NCBI GenBank assembly: GCA_025964325.1
Contig: JAOPZA010000061.1
Location: 1 to 50,818 of the forward strand
DNA: 50,818 nucleotides
Reading direction: 5' to 3'
From: Conexibacter sp.
Lineage (GTDB): Bacteria; Actinomycetota; Thermoleophilia; Solirubrobacterales; Solirubrobacteraceae
Of the stretch, positions 17,027 to 24,682 are shown piece after piece; within the stretch, counting starts at the first letter, position 1, and every line of letters begins with the position of its first letter. Under the pieces are notes generated by a model. It had not been told where the DNA came from. It saw only the letters and a list, made by a program, of their open reading frames with translations, and searched no databases. Position numbers and translations under genes: made by a program.

Positions 17027-17839
17027 CTACTCGCCGAGGGCCTCGCGGAGCGCCGTCAGCTCGGCGCGCAGCTCCGCCAGCTCGCGCTCGAGGCGGGCGA
17101 GCCGGTCGTCGTCGGCGAGCGCCACCAGTTCGCGCTCGAGTCGCCCGATGCGATCGTCGTCGCGTTCCGCGGCGACGGCGGCGGCCGAGTTCGTCGACGG
17201 TGCCTGCGCCGCCGGGACGGGCGCGGCAGCAGCGGGGGAGGCGGCAGCCGCGGCCGCGGCGAGCGCAGCGACCGGCGCGGAACGCGCCACCTGCGCGCCG
17301 TCCTGCGCCCGCGACGGCGACGCGGCCGCGACGGGAGCGGACACCGCCTCGTCGTCGGCGCCGCCGAGCAGCTGCGCGTAGCGCTCCTCCTTCTGCCCCG
17401 GGCGGCGCGCGAGCCGCGCGACGAGGCCGCGCGCGATCAGGCGATCGAGCGTCGCCTGCGCGGCCGCGAGGTCGGCGAACGGGTGCAGCCGGTCGGTCCG
17501 CTGCTTCAGCTCGCCCGGCGTCTGCGCGCCCCGCAGCATCAGCACCGCCAGCAGCGCGATCTCGTCGCCCGCGAGGCCGAGCGCCTCGTCGAGCAGGTGG
17601 CGGTACTTCGCCGCGCGGCTGCCGTGGCCGCTCGCGAGGCGCGTCCAGCCGCGGCGGTAGAGGTGCGCCAGCGCGTCGCGGATCTGCGCCTCGTCGTAGT
17701 GCACGACGGGGTCGCGGTTGGTCGACTGGTTGCAGGCCAGGCGCAGCGCGTTGAGCGACAGCGGATAGGCGTCCGGGGTCGTCCGCTGCTTCTCGATCAG
17801 GCAGCCGAGGACGCGAATCTCGACGGCGGTGGGGTCCAT
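17027..17839 (-). CDS. UPF0502 (DUF480, YceH-family) protein
   Basis: Winged-helix-like protein of unknown function, 270 aa. The family signature is clear: EIRVLGCLIEKQRTTPDAYPLSLNAL...ACNQSTNRDPV, then LMLRGAQTPGELKQRTDRLHPFADL. Family members are usually about 210-220 aa; here an Ala-rich linker (about 150-220) precedes a C-terminal coiled-coil-like stretch (RLERELVALADDDRLARLERELAEL in parts) that may mediate oligomerisation. I chose ATG 17839 because it directly begins the conserved domain. Upstream of, and coupled to, the PBP gene. Confidence 0.88.
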   Translation of the reverse strand: MDPTAVEIRVLGCLIEKQRTTPDAYPLSLNALRLACNQSTNRDPVVHYDEAQIRDALAHLYRRGWTRLASGHGSRAAKYRHLLDEALGLAGDEIALLAVLMLRGAQTPGELKQRTDRLHPFADLAAAQATLDRLIARGLVARLARRPGQKEERYAQLLGGADDEAVSAPVAAASPSRAQDGAQVARSAPVAALAAAAAAASPAAAAPVPAAQAPSTNSAAAVAAERDDDRIGRLERELVALADDDRLARLERELAELRAELTALREALGE

Positions 17840-17888
17840 CCGGGAGAGACTACGACAGCTCGGCGATACCGTCGCGGCCCGGGAGCGG

Positions 17889-17894
17889 TAGCGT
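17889..17894 (+). promoter_or_regulatory. -10 element for small lipoprotein gene
   Basis: TAGCGT, 9 nt before the ATG at 17904, no Shine-Dalgarno; probably a near-leaderless mRNA. No clear -35. Confidence 0.45.
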
Positions 17895-17903
17895 TCCGGA
17901 TCC

Positions 17904-18206
17904 ATGGCACGCCGCGCCCTCATCCTCGCGCCCCTCGCGGCGCTCGTCATCGGCGGCTGCAGCTATGCCGCGCCGCAGAAGCTGACGGGCCAGCAGGAGA
18001 CGGCGCGCAAGGCGTTCATCAAGGACCACCCGAACTTCACCGACCACGATCTGGCGAAGCTCTGCCCGGCGCTGTACCCGTCCACCTTCCTGACGGACAG
18101 GAAGAAGTACCCGCTCGAGAAGAAGGACAAGGACGGCACGATCCCGGCGGTCACGCAGGCGGATCGCGACCAGGCCGCGGCGGCGGGCTGCAACAGCACG
18201 CAGTGA
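17904..18206 (+). CDS. Small secreted lipoprotein of unknown function
   Basis: 100 aa. Signal peptide 1-18 with lipobox VIGGC; acylated Cys19. The mature part is short, Lys/Asp-rich and contains two further Cys (CPAL and the C-terminal CNSTQ), which might form a disulfide. I recognise no family. Divergent from the YceH-PBP operon and 4 bp before the aminopeptidase gene, so possibly cotranscribed with it. Confidence 0.75.
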   Translation: MARRALILAPLAALVIGGCSYAAPQKLTGQQETARKAFIKDHPNFTDHDLAKLCPALYPSTFLTDRKKYPLEKKDKDGTIPAVTQADRDQAAAAGCNSTQ

Positions 18207-18210
18207 GCCG

Positions 18211-19416
18211 GTGAGCGCGCCGGCCGCGGACACCCTCGAGCGCCTCGCCGACCTGCTCGTCGGCTTCGGCGCCAACGTGCAGCCGGGGCAGATCGTCGCC
18301 GTCTCCTCGGAGATCGGCAAGGAGCCGCTGACGCGCGCGATCGCGGCGAGCGCCTATCGGCGCGGTGCGCGCTTCGTCGACGTCGTCTACGCCGACGCGC
18401 ACGTGCGCCGCGCCCGGCTCGAGCACGGCAGCGACGAGGCGCTCGCAACCGTTCCGTCGTGGTTCGGGGAGCGGCTGCTGGCGCTCGGCGAGCAGCGCTC
18501 CGCGCGGATCGCGCTGACCGGCCCGGTCGAGCCGCACCTGCTGGAGGACCTCGACCCCGAGCGCGTCGGAAGCGACAAGTCGGCGGCGCTGCGCGAGGCC
18601 GGCCAGGTCGTCAACCAGCGCACGACGAACTGGACGATCGGGCCGTGCCCGACGCCCGGCTGGGCGGCGCTCGTCCATCCCGAGCTGGAGCCCGACGCGG
18701 CGCTGGCGAAGCTGTGGGAGGAGATCGTCTACGTCTGCCGGCTCGACGAGCCCGATCCCGTCGCCGCCTGGCGTGAGCGGATGGCGACGCTGAGCGGCGC
18801 CGCCGAGCGGCTCAACGCCGCGCACTTCGACGCGCTCCACTTCGAGGGTCCGGGCACCGACCTGACCGTCGGGCTGCTGCCCAGCTCGACCTTCATCTCG
18901 GCCGCGTTCGAGACCGTCGACGGGATCGCGCACGCCCCCAACCTGCCGTCGGAGGAGGTCTTCACGACGCCCGACCCGGAGCGCACCGAGGGCGTCGTGC
19001 GCTCGACCAAGCCGCTGCTGATCGGCGGCGCGACCGTCGAGGGGCTGCGGGTGCGGTTCGAGGGCGGTCGCGCGGTCGAGATCGACGCCGACCACGGCGC
19101 CGGGACGCTGCGCTCGATGACGCAGCACGACGACGGCGGCGCGCGCCTCGGCGAGGTCGCGCTGGTCGACCGCGAGGGTCGGATCGGACCGCTCGGGACC
19201 GTCTTCTACGACACGCTGCTGGACGAGAACGCCGCCAGCCACGTCGCGCTCGGTCGCGGCTTCGACTTCGCCGTCGGCGAGCAGGACCTCGCGCGCGTCA
19301 ACGACAGCCTGATCCACATCGACTTCATGATCGGCGGCGACGACGTCGACGTGACGGGCGTCACCGCGGCCGGCGAGCGCGTGCCGCTGCTGCGCGGCGG
19401 CAGCTGGCAGCTCTAG
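18211..19416 (+). CDS. M29-family aminopeptidase
   Basis: Metal-dependent cytosolic aminopeptidase (AmpS / aminopeptidase T family), 401 aa. Family segments seen: VQPGQIVAVSSEIGKEPLTRAI near the N-terminus, NLPSEEVFTTPDPERTEGVVRSTKPL (metal-ligand Glu residues), GTVFYDTLLDENAASHVALG and HIDFMIGGDDVDVTG (His/Asp ligands) near the C-terminus. Start GTG 18211 follows the lipoprotein stop by 4 bp. Two cobalt or zinc ions are expected from the family. Confidence 0.92.
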   Translation: MSAPAADTLERLADLLVGFGANVQPGQIVAVSSEIGKEPLTRAIAASAYRRGARFVDVVYADAHVRRARLEHGSDEALATVPSWFGERLLALGEQRSARIALTGPVEPHLLEDLDPERVGSDKSAALREAGQVVNQRTTNWTIGPCPTPGWAALVHPELEPDAALAKLWEEIVYVCRLDEPDPVAAWRERMATLSGAAERLNAAHFDALHFEGPGTDLTVGLLPSSTFISAAFETVDGIAHAPNLPSEEVFTTPDPERTEGVVRSTKPLLIGGATVEGLRVRFEGGRAVEIDADHGAGTLRSMTQHDDGGARLGEVALVDREGRIGPLGTVFYDTLLDENAASHVALGRGFDFAVGEQDLARVNDSLIHIDFMIGGDDVDVTGVTAAGERVPLLRGGSWQL

Positions 19417-19481
19417 GGTCCCGGCCGCGCGGCGCGGGGCGGACGCGGACCTGTACCCTTCTCGGGCTCCATCGACCGCAC

Positions 19482-19570
19482 GGAGAGGTGCCGGAGCGGC
19501 TGAACGGGCACGACTGGAAATCGTGTGACGGGGGTGACCTCGTCCGAGGGTTCGAATCCCTCCCTCTCCG
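19482..19570 (+). tRNA. tRNA-Ser (anticodon GGA)
   Basis: Acceptor stem GGAGAGG (19482-19488) pairs with CCTCTCC (19563-19569), discriminator G. Anticodon stem CACGA/TCGTG with loop CTGGAAA gives anticodon GGA. A long variable arm and the T-loop TTCGAAT confirm serine type. The 3' CCA is not encoded. A possible -10 (TACCCT) is at 19454-19459. Confidence 0.96.
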
Positions 19571-19616
19571 CTTCGCCCGACGCCCATGCGCTTCGTTGGA
19601 TGGCAGGACCTTGGCC

Positions 19617-19835
19617 ATGCCGAAGATCTCATCCAAGCATCAGATCACCCTGCCGGTCGATGCGCTCGCACGCGCAGGATTCACCGTCGGCGACGACGTC
19701 ACGATCGAAGCCGAGGGTCCCGATACGATCGTCGTCCGCAGGGCTCAGCGTGACCTCGACGCGGCCTTCGGCGTGTTCGACGGACTGTACGAGCCGGGGT
19801 ATCTCGACACGCTGCGCTCAGAAGAGCGCGCGTGA
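19617..19835 (+). CDS. AbrB/SpoVT-type antitoxin (VapB-like)
   Basis: 72-aa swapped-hairpin DNA-binding protein: MPKISSKHQITLPVDALARAG...GDDVTIE is the AbrB fold, and the C-terminal 30 residues would wrap the toxin. ATG chosen at the conserved N-terminus. It overlaps a PIN-domain toxin remnant by 4 nt (GTGA), the normal antitoxin-toxin arrangement. Codon bias is weaker than in neighbours, in keeping with a mobile module inserted behind a tRNA gene. Confidence 0.82.
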   Translation: MPKISSKHQITLPVDALARAGFTVGDDVTIEAEGPDTIVVRRAQRDLDAAFGVFDGLYEPGYLDTLRSEERA

Positions 19836-19978
19836 CGGTCTGCGTTCTCGACACGGATGTCGTGATCGCGGCGCTTGATCGCGCCGACGATCGTCCGGGC
19901 TGGATCGCCACGTATGACGGGCGGATGCGGCGATCGCTCGCGGCTGCCGGGGTAGACCTCGCGCCGGGCCTGGACTGA
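19832..19978 (+). pseudogene. PIN-domain toxin remnant with central deletion
   Basis: GTG start, 48 aa. The first 19 residues (VCVLDTDVVIAALDRAD) are a PIN N-terminus with the first catalytic Asp. The remainder (GWIATYDGRMRRSLAAAGVDLAPG) matches the last strand-helix of PIN domains. About 70-90 central residues, including the other acidic ligands, are missing, so it cannot be an active RNase. The frame stays open across the junction, consistent with an in-frame deletion. Confidence 0.72.
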
Positions 19979-20034
19979 GGTTCCAAGGCGCCGGGACGCC
20001 GGCGCGGCCGGCCGATCCCGTCCGGCCTCGCCGG

Positions 20035-20040
20035 TACCTT
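20035..20040 (+). promoter_or_regulatory. -10 element for exonuclease gene
   Basis: TACCTT, 6 nt before GTG 20047; no Shine-Dalgarno, so the transcript probably starts at or next to the start codon. Confidence 0.4.
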
Positions 20041-20046
20041 CGCCGC

Positions 20047-20769
20047 GTGAACTGGCACATGCGCCGCCTCGCGGCCTTCGACATCGAGACGACCGGCATC
20101 GACTGCGCGTCGGACCGGATCGTGACCGCGGCGGTCACGCTGGCGGGCGGCGGACGGCCGCTCGAGAGCCACGCCTGGCTCGTCGACCCGGGGATCGAGA
20201 TCCCCGCCGGCGCGACGGCCGTGCACGGCGTCAGCACCGAGCGGGCCCGCGCGGAGGGGCGCAGCCCCGCCGAGGCGGTCGAGGAGATCACGATGCTGCT
20301 GGCCGACCAGCTGCGCCACGGCGTGCCGGTGATCGCCTACAACGCCCGCTTCGACCTGACCTGCCTCGAGCGCGAGGCCGAGCGCCACGGCGTGCGGCCG
20401 CTGGTCGACCGCGTCGGCGGCGACGGGCTGCTCGTCGTCGACCCCTACGTGCTCGACAAGCAGCACGACCGCTACCGGCCCGGCAAGCGGACGCTGGGCG
20501 CCGTCTGCGAGCACTACCGCGTACGCCTCGACGAGGCGCACGCCGCCAACGCCGACGCGCTCGCGGCGGCGCGGGTCGCCTGGCGGCTGGCGCAGACGTT
20601 CGCCGAGATCGCCGGCGCCGACCTGCCGACGCTCCACGCGCGGCAGGTGCTCTGGGCCGCCGAGCAGGCCGCCTCGCTCGAGGACTACTTCCGCGGCAAC
20701 GGTCGCGACGAGGTGGTCGAGCGCGCCTGGCCGATCATCCCCGCGCGCCTCGCCGCGGTCGCGGCGTAG
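20047..20769 (+). CDS. DEDDh 3'-5' exonuclease (DnaQ/epsilon-like)
   Basis: 240 aa. Exo I FDIETTGID (D, E), the HGVSTERA turn, Exo II AYNARFDLTCLE (Asp) and Exo III HAANADALAAARV (His and Asp) give the full DEDDh set. It is a stand-alone nuclease domain with a C-terminal helical extension (QVLWAAEQAASLEDYFRG), seen in actinobacterial 3'-5' exonucleases of this kind. An alternative ATG is at 20059. Role: proofreading-like or repair/RNA trimming; not assignable further. Confidence 0.9.
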   Translation: MNWHMRRLAAFDIETTGIDCASDRIVTAAVTLAGGGRPLESHAWLVDPGIEIPAGATAVHGVSTERARAEGRSPAEAVEEITMLLADQLRHGVPVIAYNARFDLTCLEREAERHGVRPLVDRVGGDGLLVVDPYVLDKQHDRYRPGKRTLGAVCEHYRVRLDEAHAANADALAAARVAWRLAQTFAEIAGADLPTLHARQVLWAAEQAASLEDYFRGNGRDEVVERAWPIIPARLAAVAA

Positions 20770-20787
20770 CAGCGACCGCTACGCCGC
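20761..20787. terminator. Perfect hairpin spanning two convergent stop codons
   Basis: GCGGCGTAGC (20761-20770) and GCTACGCCGC (20778-20787) form a perfect 10-bp stem with a 7-nt loop. The two stop codons lie in opposite arms. No U-tract; works equally on both strands. Confidence 0.65.
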
Positions 20788-21459
20788 CGTGCGCTCGCGG
20801 TCGCGCTCTCTGCGCACCGGCGTCCCGAAGACGTAGTCCCAGAACGGCGCGCTGACGCCGTAGGCGGCGTCGTGCTCCTTGAAGTGATGGCGCATGTGCA
20901 GCTCGTGCAGCTTGCGCGGGATCCACGCCTGCGGCTTGCGGCCGCCAGGAAGGTGGTGCATGTAGTAGTGGAGCATGTCGTAGGCGAGGTAGCCGCCCCA
21001 GAAGCCGGCCGAGGCGGCGTATGCGCCGGGGCTGCCGACGACGAGCAGGAAGCCGGCGAAGAAGATCGCCGCCAGCGGCACGCTGACCGACGGCGGCATC
21101 ACGAGCCGCAGCGGGTCGTTCGGGTGGTCGTGGTGGACGCCGTGGATGATCCAGTGCAGCCGCGCTCCGATCCCCTCTTCCGGCTCGAAGTGGAAGACGA
21201 TGCGGTGGAGCCAGTACTCGGTCAGCGTCCAGAAGACGTAGCCGCCGAGCACGTAGAGCGCCACCTGCCAGAGCGCCATGTCGGCGATCGCGTAGACGAG
21301 CGCGACGATGATCGCGGGCACGAAGATCAACGGGACGACGCTCCAGTGCACACGCGAGAGCTTGTCGAGCAGGTCCGACTCGAACATGCGCGGCGACGCT
21401 CTCAGGACGTCGGAGCGCTTCATGCCCGCGAGCTCTGAACGCCGGGGATATGTCGCCAT
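20779..21459 (-). CDS. Fatty acid hydroxylase / sterol desaturase family membrane protein
   Basis: Di-iron membrane oxygenase, 226 aa, with about four membrane segments. The eight-His set is present: HRIVFHFEPEE, HGVHHDHPND, YYMHHLP and HELHMRHHFKEHD. The spacing resembles fatty-acid 2-hydroxylase (Scs7/FA2H-like) more than sterol C4 oxidase. I prefer ATG 21459, which has AAAGGA 8 nt upstream, over the GTG at 21465, where the spacing would be 2 nt. It probably hydroxylates a membrane acyl chain; substrate inferred. Confidence 0.87.
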   Translation of the reverse strand: MATYPRRSELAGMKRSDVLRASPRMFESDLLDKLSRVHWSVVPLIFVPAIIVALVYAIADMALWQVALYVLGGYVFWTLTEYWLHRIVFHFEPEEGIGARLHWIIHGVHHDHPNDPLRLVMPPSVSVPLAAIFFAGFLLVVGSPGAYAASAGFWGGYLAYDMLHYYMHHLPGGRKPQAWIPRKLHELHMRHHFKEHDAAYGVSAPFWDYVFGTPVRRERDRERTAA

Positions 21460-21491
21460 GCTCACGATCCTTTCGGCGAAGAGGAGACCAT

Positions 21492-21507
21492 GGTTTCGAC
21501 CGAAACC
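21492..21507. promoter_or_regulatory. Perfect 16-bp palindrome upstream of the hydroxylase gene
   Basis: GGTTTCG-AC-CGAAACC, about 33 bp upstream of the hydroxylase ATG, in a stretch that is more AT-rich than its surroundings. TetR-like size and symmetry suggest an operator in the hydroxylase leader or promoter. No regulator gene is adjacent. The rest of 21460-21744 holds no gene I can support. Confidence 0.45.
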
Positions 21508-21744
21508 GAACCGTTACGGCTTCCTACGATACTCGTCGCGCGCACGTTCCTCATCCTTCTCCCGGTCACGCGACTGACGCGGCGCCTGCGACGAGGTTGG
21601 TTCCCACCCTCTGCCCGGTATCAGGACCGGTACGTGCGTGTTGGGACGGCGGCGGTCGACTCGTACGCGGGTGAGCGGGCAGGTGCGCGAGCTCGCGGCG
21701 GAGCGAGCCGGCGAGGGGCGGGGGGATCGCGCCGCCTGATCACA

Positions 21745-21750
21745 TAGCAT
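21745..21750 (+). promoter_or_regulatory. -10 element for nucleotide-sugar dehydrogenase gene
   Basis: TAGCAT, 7 nt before ATG 21758, no Shine-Dalgarno; probable leaderless start. Confidence 0.45.
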
Positions 21751-21757
21751 CCGCGCC

Positions 21758-23008
21758 ATGATCGTCGGAATCATCGGGTTGGGCTACGTGGGGCTCCCTC
21801 TTGCGGTCGCGTTCGCCGAGGAGGGCCGGCGCGTGATCGCGGTCGATCTCGACGCCGAGCGCGTCGCCGCGATCAACGCGGGGATCTCGACGATCGAGGA
21901 CGTCCCCTCGTCGCGCCTCGCCGCCGTCGGCGACACGATCGTCGCGACGACCGACTACGGCAGACTCGCGGAGGCCGACGCCGTGCTGATCTGCGTGCCG
22001 ACGCCCCTGACGCCCAACCGCGAGCCGGACCTCGGGCCGCTGCTCGGCGCCGGTCGAGCGCTCGGCGAGTCGCTCCGCGCCGGCCAGCTCGTCGTGCTGG
22101 AATCGACGACGTTCCCCGGCACGACGCGCGAGCATCTCGTGCCGCTGCTCGAGGCCGCCTCGGGACTCGTCGCGGCGCGCGACTTCCACGTGGCGTTCTC
22201 GCCCGAGCGGGTGGACCCCGGCCGCATCGACCACACGCTGCGCACGACGCCGAAGGTGCTCGGCGGCCTCACGCCCGCCTGCGCCGCCCGTGCCCGCGAG
22301 GTCTACGAAGTCGTCTGCGACACGATCGTCGAGGTCGCCTCGCCGGAGGCGGCCGAGATGTCGAAGCTGCTGGAGAACATCTTCCGCTCCGTCAACATCG
22401 CGCTGATGAACGAGCTGGCGATCCTCGCGGATCGCATGGGGATCGACATCTGGGAGGTCGTCGATGCAGCGGCGACGAAGCCGTATGGGTTCATGCGGTT
22501 CGAGCCGGGGCCGGGCATGGGCGGCCACTGCCTTCCGGTCGACCCCTTCTATCTCTCGTGGCGCGCGCGCCAGTTCGATTTCCAGACGGAGTTCATCGAG
22601 CTGGCCGGAAAGATCAACCAGCAGATGCCCTACCACTGCTTCGAGCGGATCGAGCGCGTCCTCAATGACGCCGGCAAGCCGGTGAAGGGCTCGCGCATCG
22701 CGATCCTGGGCGTGAGCTACAAGGCCGGCATCGGCGACGTCCGCGAGTCGCCGGCGCTCAAGCTGATGCAGCTGCTGGCGCAGCGGGGCGCGGACCTCGG
22801 GTTCCACGACCCGCACGTCGCGGAGCTCGCGGAGCTGTCACTCCGCTCGGAGCCGCTCGAAGAGCTGCTCGACGGAACGGACCTCGTGGTGATCGTCACG
22901 GCCCATCCGAACATCGACCACGTCGCGATCGCTCAGCGCGTGCCGCTCCTCTTGGATCTGCGCGGCGTCACGCGCAACAGCCCGGCGACCGCGGCCTTGC
23001 GCCTCTAG
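21758..23008 (+). CDS. UDP-sugar 6-dehydrogenase (WecC/WbpA-like)
   Basis: Two-step NAD+-dependent oxidation of a nucleotide sugar to the uronate, 416 aa. Rossmann GIIGLGYVGLPLA at the N-terminus; ESTTFPGTT and FSPERVDPG typical of the UDP-GlcNAc/ManNAc/GDP-Man branch; helix with Lys204 (EMSKLLENIFRSVNIALMNE); catalytic Cys258 in GGHCLPVDP; C-terminal UDP-binding domain with SYKAGIGDVRESPA. It would supply an acidic sugar for the surface polysaccharide genes that follow. Which epimer is unknown. Confidence 0.93.
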   Translation: MIVGIIGLGYVGLPLAVAFAEEGRRVIAVDLDAERVAAINAGISTIEDVPSSRLAAVGDTIVATTDYGRLAEADAVLICVPTPLTPNREPDLGPLLGAGRALGESLRAGQLVVLESTTFPGTTREHLVPLLEAASGLVAARDFHVAFSPERVDPGRIDHTLRTTPKVLGGLTPACAARAREVYEVVCDTIVEVASPEAAEMSKLLENIFRSVNIALMNELAILADRMGIDIWEVVDAAATKPYGFMRFEPGPGMGGHCLPVDPFYLSWRARQFDFQTEFIELAGKINQQMPYHCFERIERVLNDAGKPVKGSRIAILGVSYKAGIGDVRESPALKLMQLLAQRGADLGFHDPHVAELAELSLRSEPLEELLDGTDLVVIVTAHPNIDHVAIAQRVPLLLDLRGVTRNSPATAALRL

Positions 23009-23773
23009 CTAGCGTTCGCGCGGCGGTTCCGAGCCGCTCGCAGCGTCGCGGCGCGTCGTCGCCCGACGCAACGCTCGGCCCAGCGGATTGGGCGATCTCG
23101 TACGCTCCACTTGGCCGGTCATCCATGCGTAGGATCGATCGCCCGGCGGCACCACCATCTGCACGATCGTGCGCCAGTCTCGCGTGACGACCCGCATGCG
23201 GGCGCACTCCTCGAACCCGAGCTTTTGCACCGCGCGGTGCGAGGCCGCGTTGTCGACGTCGATTCTCGTGACGATCGCGCGGACGCCGTCCCGAGGGAGG
23301 ATGTCTCCGAGTTGCGTCAACAGCCCTGGAGCGATTCCTCTCCCGCGCATCTCGCGCGACGTCACCGTGTCCTCGAAGCCGGCGACGTCGTCCGGAAGCA
23401 CGAGCTCGTAGCGACCACGGAGCGGGAGCGAGCGGGTGAAGACCCAGGAGAGGCCCGCGACTCGCCCGTCATCGCTGATCGCGAGCCACGGCTTCACGCC
23501 GTTCAGGACGCGCTCGCGCATGACCTCTTCCGTGATCGTCACCGTATGGGCGCTCGTCATCTGCTGCATCGAAGCGACGTCCGCGATGGTCGCCTCGCGC
23601 ACCACGAATCCCTCGGGCAGCGGGTTCTGCGGGCGGTCCGCCCGCTCGAGGTCGATCGCGTACCAGACGTAGACAGCCGCGACGCGCTGGCGCGGGCCGA
23701 CACGGTCGACGGCGAGGTGGGCCACCCCACGGAGCCCATGTCGGCGCACAACATCCCGCACGCGGCTCAGCAC
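23009..23773 (-). CDS. GNAT-family N-acetyltransferase (paralogue of the one at 38462)
   Basis: 254 aa. A helical N-terminal segment is followed by a GNAT core with acetyl-CoA loop REMRGRGIAPGLL and the C-terminal NAASHRAVQKLGFEE. I start it at GTG 23773, which has GGAGG 6 nt upstream; the frame is open 24 codons further. It shares order and many blocks with the protein at 38462 (YVWY/YVWF, GFEDTVTS/GFEDAVTS, ARMRVV.RDWR, PPGD.S.AW), so they are paralogues flanking the carrier-protein locus. Abuts the dehydrogenase gene convergently with no gap. Substrate unknown; a sugar or amino sugar is plausible by context. Confidence 0.85.
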   Translation of the reverse strand: MLSRVRDVVRRHGLRGVAHLAVDRVGPRQRVAAVYVWYAIDLERADRPQNPLPEGFVVREATIADVASMQQMTSAHTVTITEEVMRERVLNGVKPWLAISDDGRVAGLSWVFTRSLPLRGRYELVLPDDVAGFEDTVTSREMRGRGIAPGLLTQLGDILPRDGVRAIVTRIDVDNAASHRAVQKLGFEECARMRVVTRDWRTIVQMVVPPGDRSYAWMTGQVERTRSPNPLGRALRRATTRRDAASGSEPPRER

Positions 23774-23890
23774 ATCGTACCTCCGTCCCTGAAGAACACC
23801 AGCCGCGGCGACGCTACCACAGCTCGTCAACGGGTTGTCGATCATCGCCCGCGTCCAATCGCCGGTTCGACAGCTCCGCGAGCAGCACGA

Positions 23891-24682
23891 CTAGACGCGC
23901 CGAGCGAGGTAGTGCAGCTCGGGGCAGGAGGCAGCGTCGTCCCCGGCGGCCACCGGCCGGCCGTCGAGGTCGAGGCACTCGAGCAGCTCGAAGCCGCTCT
24001 CGCGCAGCTGGCGCTCCTGCGTGTCGCGCCCGATGTAGTAGTGGAGGACGGAGAAGTCATGGCCCTCGTCGGTCAGGATCGCGTACTCCGGCTCGACCCG
24101 CTGGAGCGGCAGCAGGCGCCGCCGGTTGCGAATGCGGCGCGGGAGGCGTACGAGCTCGCGGAGGACTCCGACCGGGCGGCGCGTGCGCACCCGCAGCTGT
24201 TCGCGGATGCGCGGCGCGTACGCGAGGTTGTGCGTCGACATCAGCAGCAGACCGTCCTCGGCGAGGAGACGATGCAGGTCGCCGAGGACACGGCGACGCT
24301 CGGCGTCGCCGAGCACGTCGAGCACGGCGTAGGAGGCGACGATCGCGTCGAACGATCGATCCCCATGCGCGGAGAGGTCGCGCAGGTCGCCGACGGCGAA
24401 GGTCCCGGCGGGATACGCGCGCCGGCAGTGCTCGACCATCGACGGCAGCACGTCGATCGCGTGAAACGCGCCGGCGAGCTCGACGAGGTAGCCGGTGAGG
24501 CGGCCGGCGCCGCATCCCAGCTCGAGCACGCGTCCTGAGAGCGCCTCGCGCCGGCGGATCAGTGCCATCACCTCGGGCGGCCGCAGCGTGCGGTCGGCAT
24601 AGTGCGAGACGAGGTCCTCGCGCGACCAGAGCGCGTCGTTGATGCGACGCTGCGGATCGGTGTCGGTCGCGTCCGCGCTCAT
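23891..24682 (-). CDS. Class I SAM-dependent methyltransferase
   Basis: 263 aa. SAM-binding motif I is VLELGCGAGRLTGYL (about 51-65), motif II AIDVLPSMVEHC, motif III FDAIVASYAVLDVLGD, then LLLMSTHN. The C-terminal half is Arg-rich and adds a small substrate domain. ATG overlaps the GH2 stop by 4 nt, so it is translationally coupled to the operon of the amino acid:carrier-protein ligase. That makes it a candidate tailoring enzyme of that pathway, acting on oxygen or nitrogen; inferred. Confidence 0.88.
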   Translation of the reverse strand: MSADATDTDPQRRINDALWSREDLVSHYADRTLRPPEVMALIRRREALSGRVLELGCGAGRLTGYLVELAGAFHAIDVLPSMVEHCRRAYPAGTFAVGDLRDLSAHGDRSFDAIVASYAVLDVLGDAERRRVLGDLHRLLAEDGLLLMSTHNLAYAPRIREQLRVRTRRPVGVLRELVRLPRRIRNRRRLLPLQRVEPEYAILTDEGHDFSVLHYYIGRDTQERQLRESGFELLECLDLDGRPVAAGDDAASCPELHYLARRV

